This document shows positions 1 to 6,282 of a stretch of DNA of 7,374 nt, one piece after another. The DNA comes from Chitinophagales bacterium. Lineage in GTDB: Bacteria; Bacteroidota; Bacteroidia; Chitinophagales; Saprospiraceae. The translations under genes and the position numbers were made by a program. Every line of letters begins with the position of its first letter. The first letter of the stretch is position 1. The notes beneath the pieces are model-generated. The model made no database searches, had not been told where the DNA came from, and worked only from the letters and a program-made list of their open reading frames with translations. The stretch covers positions 1 through 7,374 of the forward strand of contig JAAFHQ010000291.1 in assembly GCA_013298445.1 (NCBI GenBank). The letters are read 5' to 3'.

Positions 1-2202
1 CGCCTGAGCGTAACCACTGATGGGAAGGTTGGTACGGGAAAAGGCCGGAATCCGCGCTAAGTGATTGACCGACGCGTTGTTGAGGCTACGCCAGGTCGGT
101 GCAGGAGTTTTGCTTATATCTTTGCAGACCTTTTGGAATGCACTCAATACCAAATCGGCGGCGGTTTCTGTTTTTTTGGTTTTTTGCCAGTCAAAAATAG
201 CATGCTCTGGCGTTTTGTCCAACAAATCCAAAAAGCGCCAGCTTTCCACACTCAACACTTCCACCGAGTCACGCCAACGAATGATTTCATCAAAACTCAT
301 CACATACGTACTGTCAAACCAGGCTTGAAAAATGGCAGGTTCTGTTTTTTGGTACTGGTAGTTGCCGTCCCATTTTTCCAGTTTTTTGAGTACTGCTTTT
401 TCAGACTCCTTGAGCTGATCGCGAGGCAATAATTTGAGTAGCAAGGGCAGCGCTTCTTCAGCCTGCAAACTGTGCGGATTGTTTTGCAGCGCCATCAAGT
501 CTTTCACCGTGATGCTGTCCATAGCTTCCAAGCTGCGGTTGATAAAACGGCCCCGGTAATCGTCAAAACCTCCATTGTAGTAGTATGGATAGGTTTCGTC
601 GGTGGAATGTTGATTGGCAGAGGCAACAAACCCTCTACTGGGATTGCGCACCTGTGGAATTTGCTCCCTGGGGATGTACCCCTGCCAGGCGTTGTTGGAA
701 AAGGAACCATCCTGAATGAATCGTCCCTGTTCTTTGCGCTTAATCGGGAATTTTCCGTTAACTTTTAAAGCAATGTCACCATCCCGGGCTGCAAATACAA
801 AATTTTGAGCCGGAGCATCGTAGCCGGTCAAAGCGGCATCATAATCGGCATAGTTTTTTGCCTTCATCAAACCAAGAAAACTGGCCATTTCATAATGATC
901 CCTTTTCTCAGGACCTTGCGAAGGCAACCAATGCATGGCCAAACTATAATAAGGTGAGTTAGTCGAATCACCAAACACCAGCGGCCCCCAGTGCGTATAT
1001 TTTACCTGAATTTTGACGGGCTCTTTGCGGCCTTTTACCTGGATGATTTCTTCTCTAGTCTCCAATTGCCGGGTGCCGCCGTCAAAATGGTAAGTTTGTT
1101 TTTCTTTGTCGGCCCACTTGATGGCATACCAGTCCAGCACATCCTGACCTACGTTGGTTTCGCCCCAAGCTACATTTTCATTGAACCCAATAATAATGCC
1201 AGGCAAACCAGGCAGAGATACACCATAGGCGTTAAAATCTGGGCATTGCAATTGAATTTCAAACCAAATGGAGGGTAGGGTCAGTCCTAAATGTGGATCG
1301 TTACAAAGGATCGGATTGCCATTCAGAGTCTTTTGTGGCCCAATGGCCCAGTTGTTGCTGCCGATGCCTTCAAACGGCTGGGGGATGTTTTTATCCGGGA
1401 ACAAACCACTGAGGATACTTTCGGTCATTTCAACCCGTGGCTGGGGCTTTACGGGCGCAAAATTCCATTTTACCTCGCTGGGTATGATAGGCGATTGTTT
1501 GGGGTTGTATTCCGGAAACAAATCCCGGAAACGTTCCTCACCCAGAATCGTGCGGGTATTGGTAGCCGCCAGATCTTCATTGCGGGCGCAAAGGTCTTCG
1601 GCCATGGCTTTGAAGAATAATACCGAGCGCAGTGCAGACCAGGGCTCCGGCTTGAACCCCATCAGCTTGTACTCCAAAGGGTATTGGGCTGGTTTGAGCG
1701 AACTTATATAGGCGTTGACCCCAGCCACATAGGCATTCAGCCCTTTGATTTCGTCCGGGGCGCTTTCCCAGGCTTTGAGCATGTTTTCCGCTGCCTTGAC
1801 TATCCCTTTACGGCGCTGCAACAAATCGGACGCCAGGGCGCGTTCACCTACCACTTCCGCCAAACGACCACTGACCTTACGGGTCGACATGTCCATTTGC
1901 CACAAGCGATTGTATGCAGTGATGTAGCCTTGGGCAAAAAACACATCTTCGGTGTTGTCTGCAAAAATGTGTGGCACCCGACGCTCATCAAAAACCAGTT
2001 TAACCGGATTGTTTAAACCGGAGAGCTGCAATTGTTGGTTAGGGAACCCGACCTGAGATTCGGCGTTGGCCCAAAAGCCGGTGACCGGATTGAGCAAACG
2101 CCCCATTGCTGGCACAGGACTACCAAATGGATTGTGGGTATCCAACACCCAGAGTAAACCTAGGCTAAAGAGTGTCAGGAGACCCAAAGTCAAAAAACGC
2201 AT
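1..2202 (-). CDS. Penicillin acylase family protein (Ntn hydrolase), C-terminus cut by window edge
   Basis: This frame stays open for 734 codons from an ATG at 2202-2200 to base 1. No stop is reached, so the C-terminus lies outside the window. The protein matches the penicillin amidase family (S45), periplasmic enzymes that hydrolyse amide bonds and mature by self-cleavage. Residues 2-20 form a hydrophobic signal or anchor segment. The alpha-chain region holds VPHIFADN (76-83) and GRLAEVVGE (112-120). The predicted cut is Gly281/Ser282 in GIGSNNW; Ser282 becomes the N-terminal nucleophile of the beta chain. Other family motifs are NDPHLG (301-306), WGETN (346-350), THWGPLV (403-409) and SANQH (528-532), where Asn530 (beta residue 249) should be the oxyanion-hole asparagine. 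Family members are usually about 750-850 residues, so perhaps 50-90 are missing, including the C-terminal GQSG-type motif. The start is chosen because the signal segment follows directly; there is no clear Shine-Dalgarno. Family assignment is firm. Substrate (beta-lactam, acyl-homoserine lactone, other N-acyl compound) is unknown. Confidence 0.93.
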   Translation of the reverse strand, partial: MRFLTLGLLTLFSLGLLWVLDTHNPFGSPVPAMGRLLNPVTGFWANAESQVGFPNQQLQLSGLNNPVKLVFDERRVPHIFADNTEDVFFAQGYITAYNRLWQMDMSTRKVSGRLAEVVGERALASDLLQRRKGIVKAAENMLKAWESAPDEIKGLNAYVAGVNAYISSLKPAQYPLEYKLMGFKPEPWSALRSVLFFKAMAEDLCARNEDLAATNTRTILGEERFRDLFPEYNPKQSPIIPSEVKWNFAPVKPQPRVEMTESILSGLFPDKNIPQPFEGIGSNNWAIGPQKTLNGNPILCNDPHLGLTLPSIWFEIQLQCPDFNAYGVSLPGLPGIIIGFNENVAWGETNVGQDVLDWYAIKWADKEKQTYHFDGGTRQLETREEIIQVKGRKEPVKIQVKYTHWGPLVFGDSTNSPYYSLAMHWLPSQGPEKRDHYEMASFLGLMKAKNYADYDAALTGYDAPAQNFVFAARDGDIALKVNGKFPIKRKEQGRFIQDGSFSNNAWQGYIPREQIPQVRNPSRGFVASANQHSTDETYPYYYNGGFDDYRGRFINRSLEAMDSITVKDLMALQNNPHSLQAEEALPLLLKLLPRDQLKESEKAVLKKLEKWDGNYQYQKTEPAIFQAWFDSTYVMSFDEIIRWRDSVEVLSVESWRFLDLLDKTPEHAIFDWQKTKKTETAADLVLSAFQKVCKDISKTPAPTWRSLNNASVNHLARIPAFSRTNLPISGYAQA

Positions 2203-2356
2203 GGCTTTTTCGATTACAGGTAAAGGTAAAGTTTGAAATACGAGGATCACAAGGTAATAAAGAATTTATAAAGAGTAGAAAAGGGAAGTTATTTAACTGA
2301 AGTAGGAATGCTGTTTCTCAAAATTTACTTTTGCGGAATAAAATTTTGATAAAATA

Positions 2357-2388
2357 TTTGATTGCTTGAAAAAAGTACTGTAACTTTG
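2357..2388 (+). promoter_or_regulatory. Bacteroidota-type promoter, TTTG-N20-TAACTTTG
   Basis: TTTG at 2357-2360 is followed after exactly 20 bp by TAACTTTG at 2381-2388. This fits the primary-sigma promoter consensus of Bacteroidota (-33 TTTG, spacer 19-21, -7 TAnnTTTG) with no mismatch. Transcription would start around 2392-2395 and run rightward. No plus-strand gene follows, only a terminator at 2434-2466. A second -7-like box, TACTTTTG at 2326-2333, lacks a matching -33 element. Confidence 0.55.
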
Positions 2389-2393
2389 TTGAA

Positions 2394-2466
2394 TCTTAAA
2401 GTAGTTTTTGTGTTTATTTGTTTGGGTTAGAGGCCCTTGCTGGAGTGGTTCAGCAAGGGTTTTTTT
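2394..2466 (+). ncRNA. Candidate small orphan RNA of about 73 nt
   Basis: The interval is bounded by a consensus promoter (2357-2388) and a strong intrinsic terminator (2434-2466), both on the plus strand, opposite to all protein genes here. The predicted 5' part (about 2394-2433) is U-rich and largely unstructured, and the 3' end is the terminator hairpin. This layout is common for trans-acting small RNAs. There is no ATG-started reading frame inside; the only plus-strand frame crossing it starts with TTG and runs through all three hairpins, so it is not credible. The 5' end is estimated from the -7 box and could shift by a few bases. I recognise no known RNA family. The call is inference from boundary signals; a decayed gene remnant is an alternative. 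Confidence 0.42.
2434..2466 (+). terminator. Strong intrinsic terminator, plus strand
   Basis: CCCTTGCTG (2434-2442) pairs perfectly with CAGCAAGGG (2451-2459) across an 8-nt loop, followed at once by seven T (2460-2466). The T run exists only on the plus-strand side, so it stops rightward transcription. It cannot serve the minus-strand DUF1573 or acylase genes, which is the main argument for a plus-strand transcript here. Confidence 0.85.
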
Positions 2467-2514
2467 GTTTTATCAGGTAAAGCCCTTGCATGCAACGGCT
2501 CTACCTGATAAAAC
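2467..2514. repeat. 48-bp long imperfect palindrome with perfect 13-bp arms
   Basis: GTTTTATCAGGTA (2467-2479) is the exact reverse complement of TACCTGATAAAAC (2502-2514). Inside, AGCC (2481-2484) pairs with GGCT (2497-2500) after one A/C mismatch, and the centre is the self-complementary TTGCATGCAA (2486-2495). It begins on the base after the T run of the plus-strand terminator and ends 17 bp before the T run of the DUF1573 terminator. Possible roles are a spacer hairpin between convergent transcripts, a REP-like dispersed palindrome, or a protein-binding site. One copy is visible, so which of these holds cannot be told. Confidence 0.75.
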
Positions 2515-2531
2515 ACCTGAATTCGGCACAC

Positions 2532-2568
2532 AAAAAAAGCCTTACACTTCGAAAAGTGCAAGGCTTTT
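2532..2568 (-). terminator. Intrinsic terminator of the DUF1573 gene
   Basis: Read on the minus strand, AAAAGCCTT (2568-2560) and CACTT (2558-2554) pair with AAGTG (2549-2545) and AAGGCTTTT (2543-2535) around a 4-base loop (2553-2550), with a single mismatch at 2559/2544. A run of seven T follows on the minus strand (2538-2532). It lies about 48 nt past the DUF1573 stop. On the plus strand a T run also follows, but nine bases after the stem (from 2574), so weak two-way activity is possible. Confidence 0.82.
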
Positions 2569-2615
2569 GGGCATTTTTTTCAGCAAATATTCTTTGGTGA
2601 AAAAAATCAGCTCAA

Positions 2616-3047
2616 TTAGTTATTGAACACACCGCCAGTTTTGGTTGGAACGCCTTGTTGCTCTTCAGCTTTCAGGACTTCACCTTTGATGGTCAGCAAG
2701 TGGGTATTTTCTTTTTCGTTGGTAGTTACCGTTACGTTCTTGGTAAATGGACCAACACGCTTCGTATCGTAACGTACTTTGATTTCACCACTTTCACCTG
2801 GCTTGATTGGCTTCTCAGTGTAAGTAGGAACCGTACAACCGCAGCTACCACGAGCAGAAGTGATGATCAGCTCAGCTTCACCAACGTTTTTGAATTTGAA
2901 GACGCGATAAGGCTCGCCACCTTCTTTAACCTTGCCATAATCGATGGTTTCTGCTTCGAATACCATCTTTGGTGCTTTAGTATCTTGAGCTTGTACAGCA
3001 AAAACGGCACCCATCAGCAGTACGGCTACAAAGAACAATTTCTTCAT
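2616..3047 (-). CDS. Secreted DUF1573 domain protein
   Basis: The product has 143 residues. A lysine start and hydrophobic core (2-17) ending in VQAQ (18-21) form a signal peptide, so the protein is exported, probably to the periplasm. The rest is one DUF1573 domain, an Ig-like beta-sandwich common and often multicopy in Bacteroidota: F-x-F-x-N-x-G (50-56), ELIITSARGSCGC (59-71) with the hallmark Cys69/Cys71, PGESGEIKVRYDTKRVGPF (83-101) and a repeating strand VTVTTNEKENTHLLTIKGEV (105-124). The frame extends upstream to a TTG at 3083, but the ATG at 3047-3045 is chosen because it places the signal peptide at the N-terminus. A promoter box lies at 3088-3081 and a strong terminator at 2568-2532, so the gene is probably monocistronic. 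The 108-bp gap to the upstream deacetylase supports this. Molecular function is unknown; a structural or envelope role is only a guess. Confidence 0.92.
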   Translation of the reverse strand: MKKLFFVAVLLMGAVFAVQAQDTKAPKMVFEAETIDYGKVKEGGEPYRVFKFKNVGEAELIITSARGSCGCTVPTYTEKPIKPGESGEIKVRYDTKRVGPFTKNVTVTTNEKENTHLLTIKGEVLKAEEQQGVPTKTGGVFNN

Positions 3048-3080
3048 CACTTTATGATTTTGGTTTTTTAAAATCTTACA

Positions 3081-3088
3081 CAAATTTA
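3081..3088 (-). promoter_or_regulatory. Probable -7 promoter box of the DUF1573 gene
   Basis: On the minus strand the bases read TAAATTTG, an exact TAnnTTTG match, 33 bp before the DUF1573 ATG. This would give a leader of roughly 30 nt. A TTTG is present upstream (3108-3105), but the spacer is only 16 bp, shorter than the usual 19-21, so the -33 element is imperfect. Confidence 0.5.
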
Positions 3089-3155
3089 GTTCGATTTACG
3101 AGAACAAAACGCAATGGCTCTTGTAAAATTTTAAATGAAATGTTAATGGCATTGA

Positions 3156-3938
3156 TTACTGCAAACCTTTGATGTGTTCGGCCACTTCGACCATCGGGGC
3201 AATCCAAATGTCTTTTTCATTTTTTTTCAAAAATTGCAACAAAGTCCGGTGGGCAGGGATGGACACGTCCAGGCCATTTCCACCTCCCACACCGTGGAAC
3301 AACAATACGAGTAAAGATTTGGTCTCCATTGCTTTTTTGACCCATTCGATCATTTGTTCAGCCGTATGGCCGTTGACCATATAACAATCCACGTTGTAGA
3401 GGTCAATTTCGCTCAGCTTGTGCATTTCATTGCGCACAGCCCGGGCAGCCACAAAATCATTTGTGAGCGGTTTGATGAAAGAGGAATCACCAATTTTCAT
3501 GTCACCACAAGTGAAGGCAAAGGTGCGTTTGGTTTTGCCATCTAGGGCCTGTAAAAACAGGTTGGTCATGCGTACTTCGTTGAGCATGCGTTGCACGCTG
3601 TAGTTGCGAAGGTCGTTTTCGGCTTTGACCCATTCGCGGCCCGGGCCACCAACGCAGGGATGGTAAAGGGTATGATTGCCCAGTTCATGACCATTGGTAG
3701 CCAGTTTTTTCCACTCATTAAGCCTGGTTTGGACCGAAGAGGAAAAGGCGGTGACATAAAAGGTGGCTTTGAGACCAAGGGAATCCAACACCGGGAGGGC
3801 ATTGTCCAGATGTTGGTTGATGGCGTCGTCGTAGGTGATAACTACGCTGCATTTTTTGCCCTTCCAGGCTTGATTGGATTGAGTGAAGGCTTGCCCTGTC
3901 AGGGTTAACAGGATGAGCCCGAAGTAATACTTTTTCAT
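3156..3938 (-). CDS. Secreted polysaccharide deacetylase (NodB fold)
   Basis: The product has 260 residues and an N-terminal signal peptide (about 1-19), so it is exported. It is a carbohydrate esterase 4-type deacetylase, a family that removes N- or O-acetyl groups from sugar polymers with a bound metal ion. Motif 1 is TYDD (35-38), with Asp37 as likely base and Asp38 as metal ligand. Motif 2 is HELGNHTLYHP (84-94), giving metal ligands His89 and His93. Arg166 in ARAVRN (165-170) and the late LLFHGVG (212-218) with His215 fit the later motifs. The usual motif-3 R-x-P-Y/F-G stretch is replaced by FAFTCGD (140-146), so the substrate may be unusual. The start ATG at 3938-3936 begins the signal peptide directly. 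It lies 83-88 bp after the second permease in the same direction and has no visible terminator before it, so it may be the last gene of that operon. Fold is sure; substrate is not. Confidence 0.9.
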   Translation of the reverse strand: MKKYYFGLILLTLTGQAFTQSNQAWKGKKCSVVITYDDAINQHLDNALPVLDSLGLKATFYVTAFSSSVQTRLNEWKKLATNGHELGNHTLYHPCVGGPGREWVKAENDLRNYSVQRMLNEVRMTNLFLQALDGKTKRTFAFTCGDMKIGDSSFIKPLTNDFVAARAVRNEMHKLSEIDLYNVDCYMVNGHTAEQMIEWVKKAMETKSLLVLLFHGVGGGNGLDVSIPAHRTLLQFLKKNEKDIWIAPMVEVAEHIKGLQ

Positions 3939-4021
3939 GTTGTTTGTTTGATATAGTTGAGTCAGTTAAAAAGTTGAGGGAGGTTGAGAAATGAAGACAA
4001 GCGCACTAACTGCAAGTTACT

Positions 4022-5233
4022 TCATCGTGATCTTCTTTGCAACAAGAGCATCAAGCCAATCGCGACGATCATCAGCCCCAAGCCTACCAACAAAGAAAAC
4101 TGATAAGACCCCGTTTTGTCAAAACCTACCCCAAATAACATTGGCCCAAATGCCGCTCCAATCGTATAAGCCGAAAAAACGAACCCATACACCGTACCCA
4201 TAGATCGCATGCCGAAAAAACGACTGACCATGTACGGCATGATGTCGGATTCAGCACCCATGGCCAGGCCGATCATCACGGTTGCCAAATACACAGTGAA
4301 TCCGGTGGGGAACAACCAGAGCAGAAGAATCCCGATGGCGGCACCACTAAAAATCCCTGCAGCTACCAATGGTGCGGAAAAACGATCCGCCAGGAAGCCA
4401 TTAGCGATGCGTCCCAACAAAGATGCGCCACCAAACAAGGAAATGGCCAAAGCTGCAATTTGGGGCGTCAAGCCCCGGTCGGTCAACATCGCCGATAGAT
4501 GCGTCATGATCCCTGTGCAACTGACAGCGACACACAAAATAGACAAACTAAGTAGCCAAAAAGTACGGGTTGCTGCCGCCGCACCAATGCTCATGGCGCT
4601 GCTTTCGGTGGCGGAAATTTCAATGTGCCCCTGGGGCTGCATGCCCATTTCTTCAGGGCTATTTTTTAGGAAAAAATGTACGATTGGTAGTGCAATCAGC
4701 ACACATGCCAGGCTCAAAAGGATGTACACCTGCCGCCAATCAGCGGATTGAATGAGGAATTGTGCCAGGATTGGGATTAACAAAGCCCCCAAACCGACCC
4801 CCGCATTGCCCAGCCCAATGGCGAGGGCCCGATTTTGATTGAACCAGTTGGCCACTATGCGAGAGTAAGCCAATGGAGAGTTGCCCGATCCGATAAATCC
4901 ACCCAAAAAATAACAGATGTAGAGAGAAATAATGGGGGCTTGCACCCGCGAGAGCGCAAACAAACAAATAGCCATGCCAATTAAGGCAAAGGAAATGACT
5001 TTTTTCCCACCCAATTTATCAATCAAACGCCCCGAAATGGGCGAACCCAGCGCGACGCCTACACTCACCAGGGAAACCGCCAGTGAAATAGCCCCCCGAT
5101 CGGTTTTAAACGCCTCGGCCAATGGTTTGACAAACACGCCAAAACAATACACCAGCAGCGAGCCTACGCTCAAAAACTGCCCAATCAGCGCGATGAGAAC
5201 GATGCGCCAGCCGTAAAAAATGCCTGATTTCAT
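4022..5233 (-). CDS. MFS transporter, OFA/monocarboxylate-like
   Basis: The product has 403 residues, mostly hydrophobic, compatible with 12 transmembrane helices in two six-helix halves. The cytoplasmic linker (about 190-222) is polar and holds NSPEEMGM. FYGWRIV (6-12) at the start of helix 1 and FGVFVKPLAEAF (31-42) are typical of oxalate/formate-antiporter-like and monocarboxylate permeases. The MFS loop 2-3 signature is GRLIDKLGGKK (68-78), its repeat in the second half is GRIANGFLADR (274-284), and GAESD...FFGMR (326-343) also fits this group. It probably carries a small organic anion across the inner membrane by proton- or antiport-coupled exchange. The frame can be extended three codons to a TTG at 5242, but the ATG at 5233-5231 fits the family N-terminus. 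It follows the dehydrogenase by 29 bp, so co-transcription is likely. Substrate is inferred only as an organic acid. Confidence 0.9.
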   Translation of the reverse strand: MKSGIFYGWRIVLIALIGQFLSVGSLLVYCFGVFVKPLAEAFKTDRGAISLAVSLVSVGVALGSPISGRLIDKLGGKKVISFALIGMAICLFALSRVQAPIISLYICYFLGGFIGSGNSPLAYSRIVANWFNQNRALAIGLGNAGVGLGALLIPILAQFLIQSADWRQVYILLSLACVLIALPIVHFFLKNSPEEMGMQPQGHIEISATESSAMSIGAAAATRTFWLLSLSILCVAVSCTGIMTHLSAMLTDRGLTPQIAALAISLFGGASLLGRIANGFLADRFSAPLVAAGIFSGAAIGILLLWLFPTGFTVYLATVMIGLAMGAESDIMPYMVSRFFGMRSMGTVYGFVFSAYTIGAAFGPMLFGVGFDKTGSYQFSLLVGLGLMIVAIGLMLLLQRRSR

Positions 5234-5262
5234 AGCGATCAATGTAGGTGTTTAAACATAAG

Positions 5263-6282
5263 TTACACTGTCAAAATAATCTTGCTGTCTTGCCCCTGAC
5301 TGGCTTTTTCAAGCGCAGCAGGCAATTGGCTAAAGGTAGTGCTTTGGGAAATAATTTTACTGGGTTGAATAAACCCTTGCTCCAACAATCGGATGCTGCG
5401 CTGAAAATCCAGCGGATGTTTGTAGATGATGGAGCTCAACACCTGAATGCCTTGACGTGTAAGTGTAAATTCCGTCAAGGCGCTGGCTTGATCGGCCAAA
5501 CCAAGCACCACTAAGTCGGCACCCCTTGGCGCAGCAGCTATGGCCATGGTCAATGCAGGTGCTGCTCCGGCGCATTCAAAAATGGTACTCACTCCGGCTT
5601 TTTGCCAACTTTTCGCCAAATCTGCTTCGCTGCTGTCTGTTGGCAATGGAATTGCCCCCAGTTGTTCTGCCAGTTCAATTTTTTCCCTGACTCGATCGTA
5701 TGCCAATACCCGGTACCCCATGCGATAAGCCAATTGGGTGAGCAATAAACCAATGGCGCCTAGTCCTACCACTGCCAGCACATCGCCGGGGCGGGCCGGA
5801 GCAGTGTACAAGCCATGCAAAGCCACGGCCAGGGGTTCAATCAGCACAGCGTCTTCATCCCGCACGTTGTAGGGAACGGGCCAAACAAATTGCGCTGGAA
5901 TGACTGCATATTCCGCAAAACAACCGGGTTCCAATACCCCGAAAATCCGCTTGTGCAGACAAATATTGCCGCGGCCACTCCAACACATGGCACAATGGCC
6001 ACAAGGGAAATTGGGCTCAATAACGACCCGTTGACCTATTTGTAAACCGCAAACTTCTGCTCCCAATTGCTCAACCCGACCGATGCCTTCATGCCCAATG
6101 ATCAATGGAAATGGAGTGTTTGAGCGATGCCCCAAGTACAAGGAAACATCCGATCCACAGATGCCCAATAGTTCCATTTTTAGCAGAACCTCCTGTGCTC
6201 CAGGGGTGGGAACAGGGCGAGTTTGTAATTCTAAGCTTTTGGGCTGTACTAAAACACCCGCCTGCATTTGTTCTGAACTCAT
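5263..6282 (-). CDS. Zinc-dependent medium-chain alcohol/polyol dehydrogenase
   Basis: The product has 339 residues, the usual length for the sorbitol/threonine/galactonate dehydrogenase branch of the MDR superfamily. It should oxidise a secondary hydroxyl of a sugar, polyol or sugar acid in the cytoplasm, using NAD. Catalytic zinc ligands are Cys42 in GICGSD (40-45), His64 and Glu65 in GHEGIG (63-68), and Glu149 in EPLAVALHG (149-157). The structural zinc site is complete: Cys94, Cys97, Cys100, Cys108. The Rossmann fold shows VVGLGAIG (171-178), with Asp196 at the end of the second strand favouring NAD over NADP. Its ATG overlaps the stop of the upstream permease (ATGA, 6282-6279), indicating translational coupling. 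The pairing with an ACS-type sugar-acid permease resembles E. coli lgoT/lgoD (L-galactonate), but the exact substrate is inference. Alternatives are L-idonate, threonine or polyol dehydrogenases. Confidence 0.93.
   Translation of the reverse strand: MSSEQMQAGVLVQPKSLELQTRPVPTPGAQEVLLKMELLGICGSDVSLYLGHRSNTPFPLIIGHEGIGRVEQLGAEVCGLQIGQRVVIEPNFPCGHCAMCWSGRGNICLHKRIFGVLEPGCFAEYAVIPAQFVWPVPYNVRDEDAVLIEPLAVALHGLYTAPARPGDVLAVVGLGAIGLLLTQLAYRMGYRVLAYDRVREKIELAEQLGAIPLPTDSSEADLAKSWQKAGVSTIFECAGAAPALTMAIAAAPRGADLVVLGLADQASALTEFTLTRQGIQVLSSIIYKHPLDFQRSIRLLEQGFIQPSKIISQSTTFSQLPAALEKASQGQDSKIILTV

Larger units (their letters stand above)
2203..2615. other. 413-bp intergenic region between acylase start and DUF1573 stop
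   Basis: No protein gene is supported here. The part next to the acylase (2203-2350) is AT-rich and should hold the acylase promoter on the minus strand. I find no clean TAnnTTTG there; the nearest thing is TACCTTGT (2255-2248) with TTTC 21 bp upstream, which is weak. The rest contains, in plus order, a plus-strand promoter (2357-2388), a plus-strand intrinsic terminator (2434-2466), a long palindrome (2467-2514) and the minus-strand terminator of the DUF1573 gene (2532-2568). These are listed separately. Confidence 0.8.

Noticed and set aside
1268..1711. 147-codon plus-strand reading frame
   Set aside because: It lies fully inside the acylase gene on the opposite strand, shows no recognisable domain, and the acylase frame has clear family motifs throughout.
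1..2202. Possible frameshift or pseudogene in the acylase region
   Set aside because: I translated the minus strand codon by codon from 2202 to 1 and found no in-frame stop and continuous family motifs; the gene simply runs off the window.
2408..2626. 72-codon plus-strand frame in the intergenic region
   Set aside because: It begins with TTG, crosses two terminators and a long palindrome, and has a low-complexity translation with no domain or ribosome site.
2655..3071. 138-codon plus-strand frame opposite DUF1573
   Set aside because: It is a phenylalanine-rich antisense shadow of the DUF1573 gene, which has a signal peptide, domain match, promoter box and terminator.
3048..3083. Longer N-terminus for the DUF1573 protein (TTG start at 3083)
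   Set aside because: It would add 12 polar residues before the signal peptide and would start almost on top of the predicted promoter box; the internal ATG fits better.
3939..4021. Terminator or strong promoter between the second permease and the deacetylase
   Set aside because: Only a 5-bp stem (TAACT/AGTTA near 4006-4019) without a T run and no TAnnTTTG box were found, so neither can be supported.
4209..4751. 180-codon plus-strand frame opposite the second permease
   Set aside because: Antisense to a well-supported 12-helix transporter; the translation has no domain features.
5234..5242. TTG start three codons upstream for the second permease
   Set aside because: An ATG follows directly and gives the standard family N-terminus.
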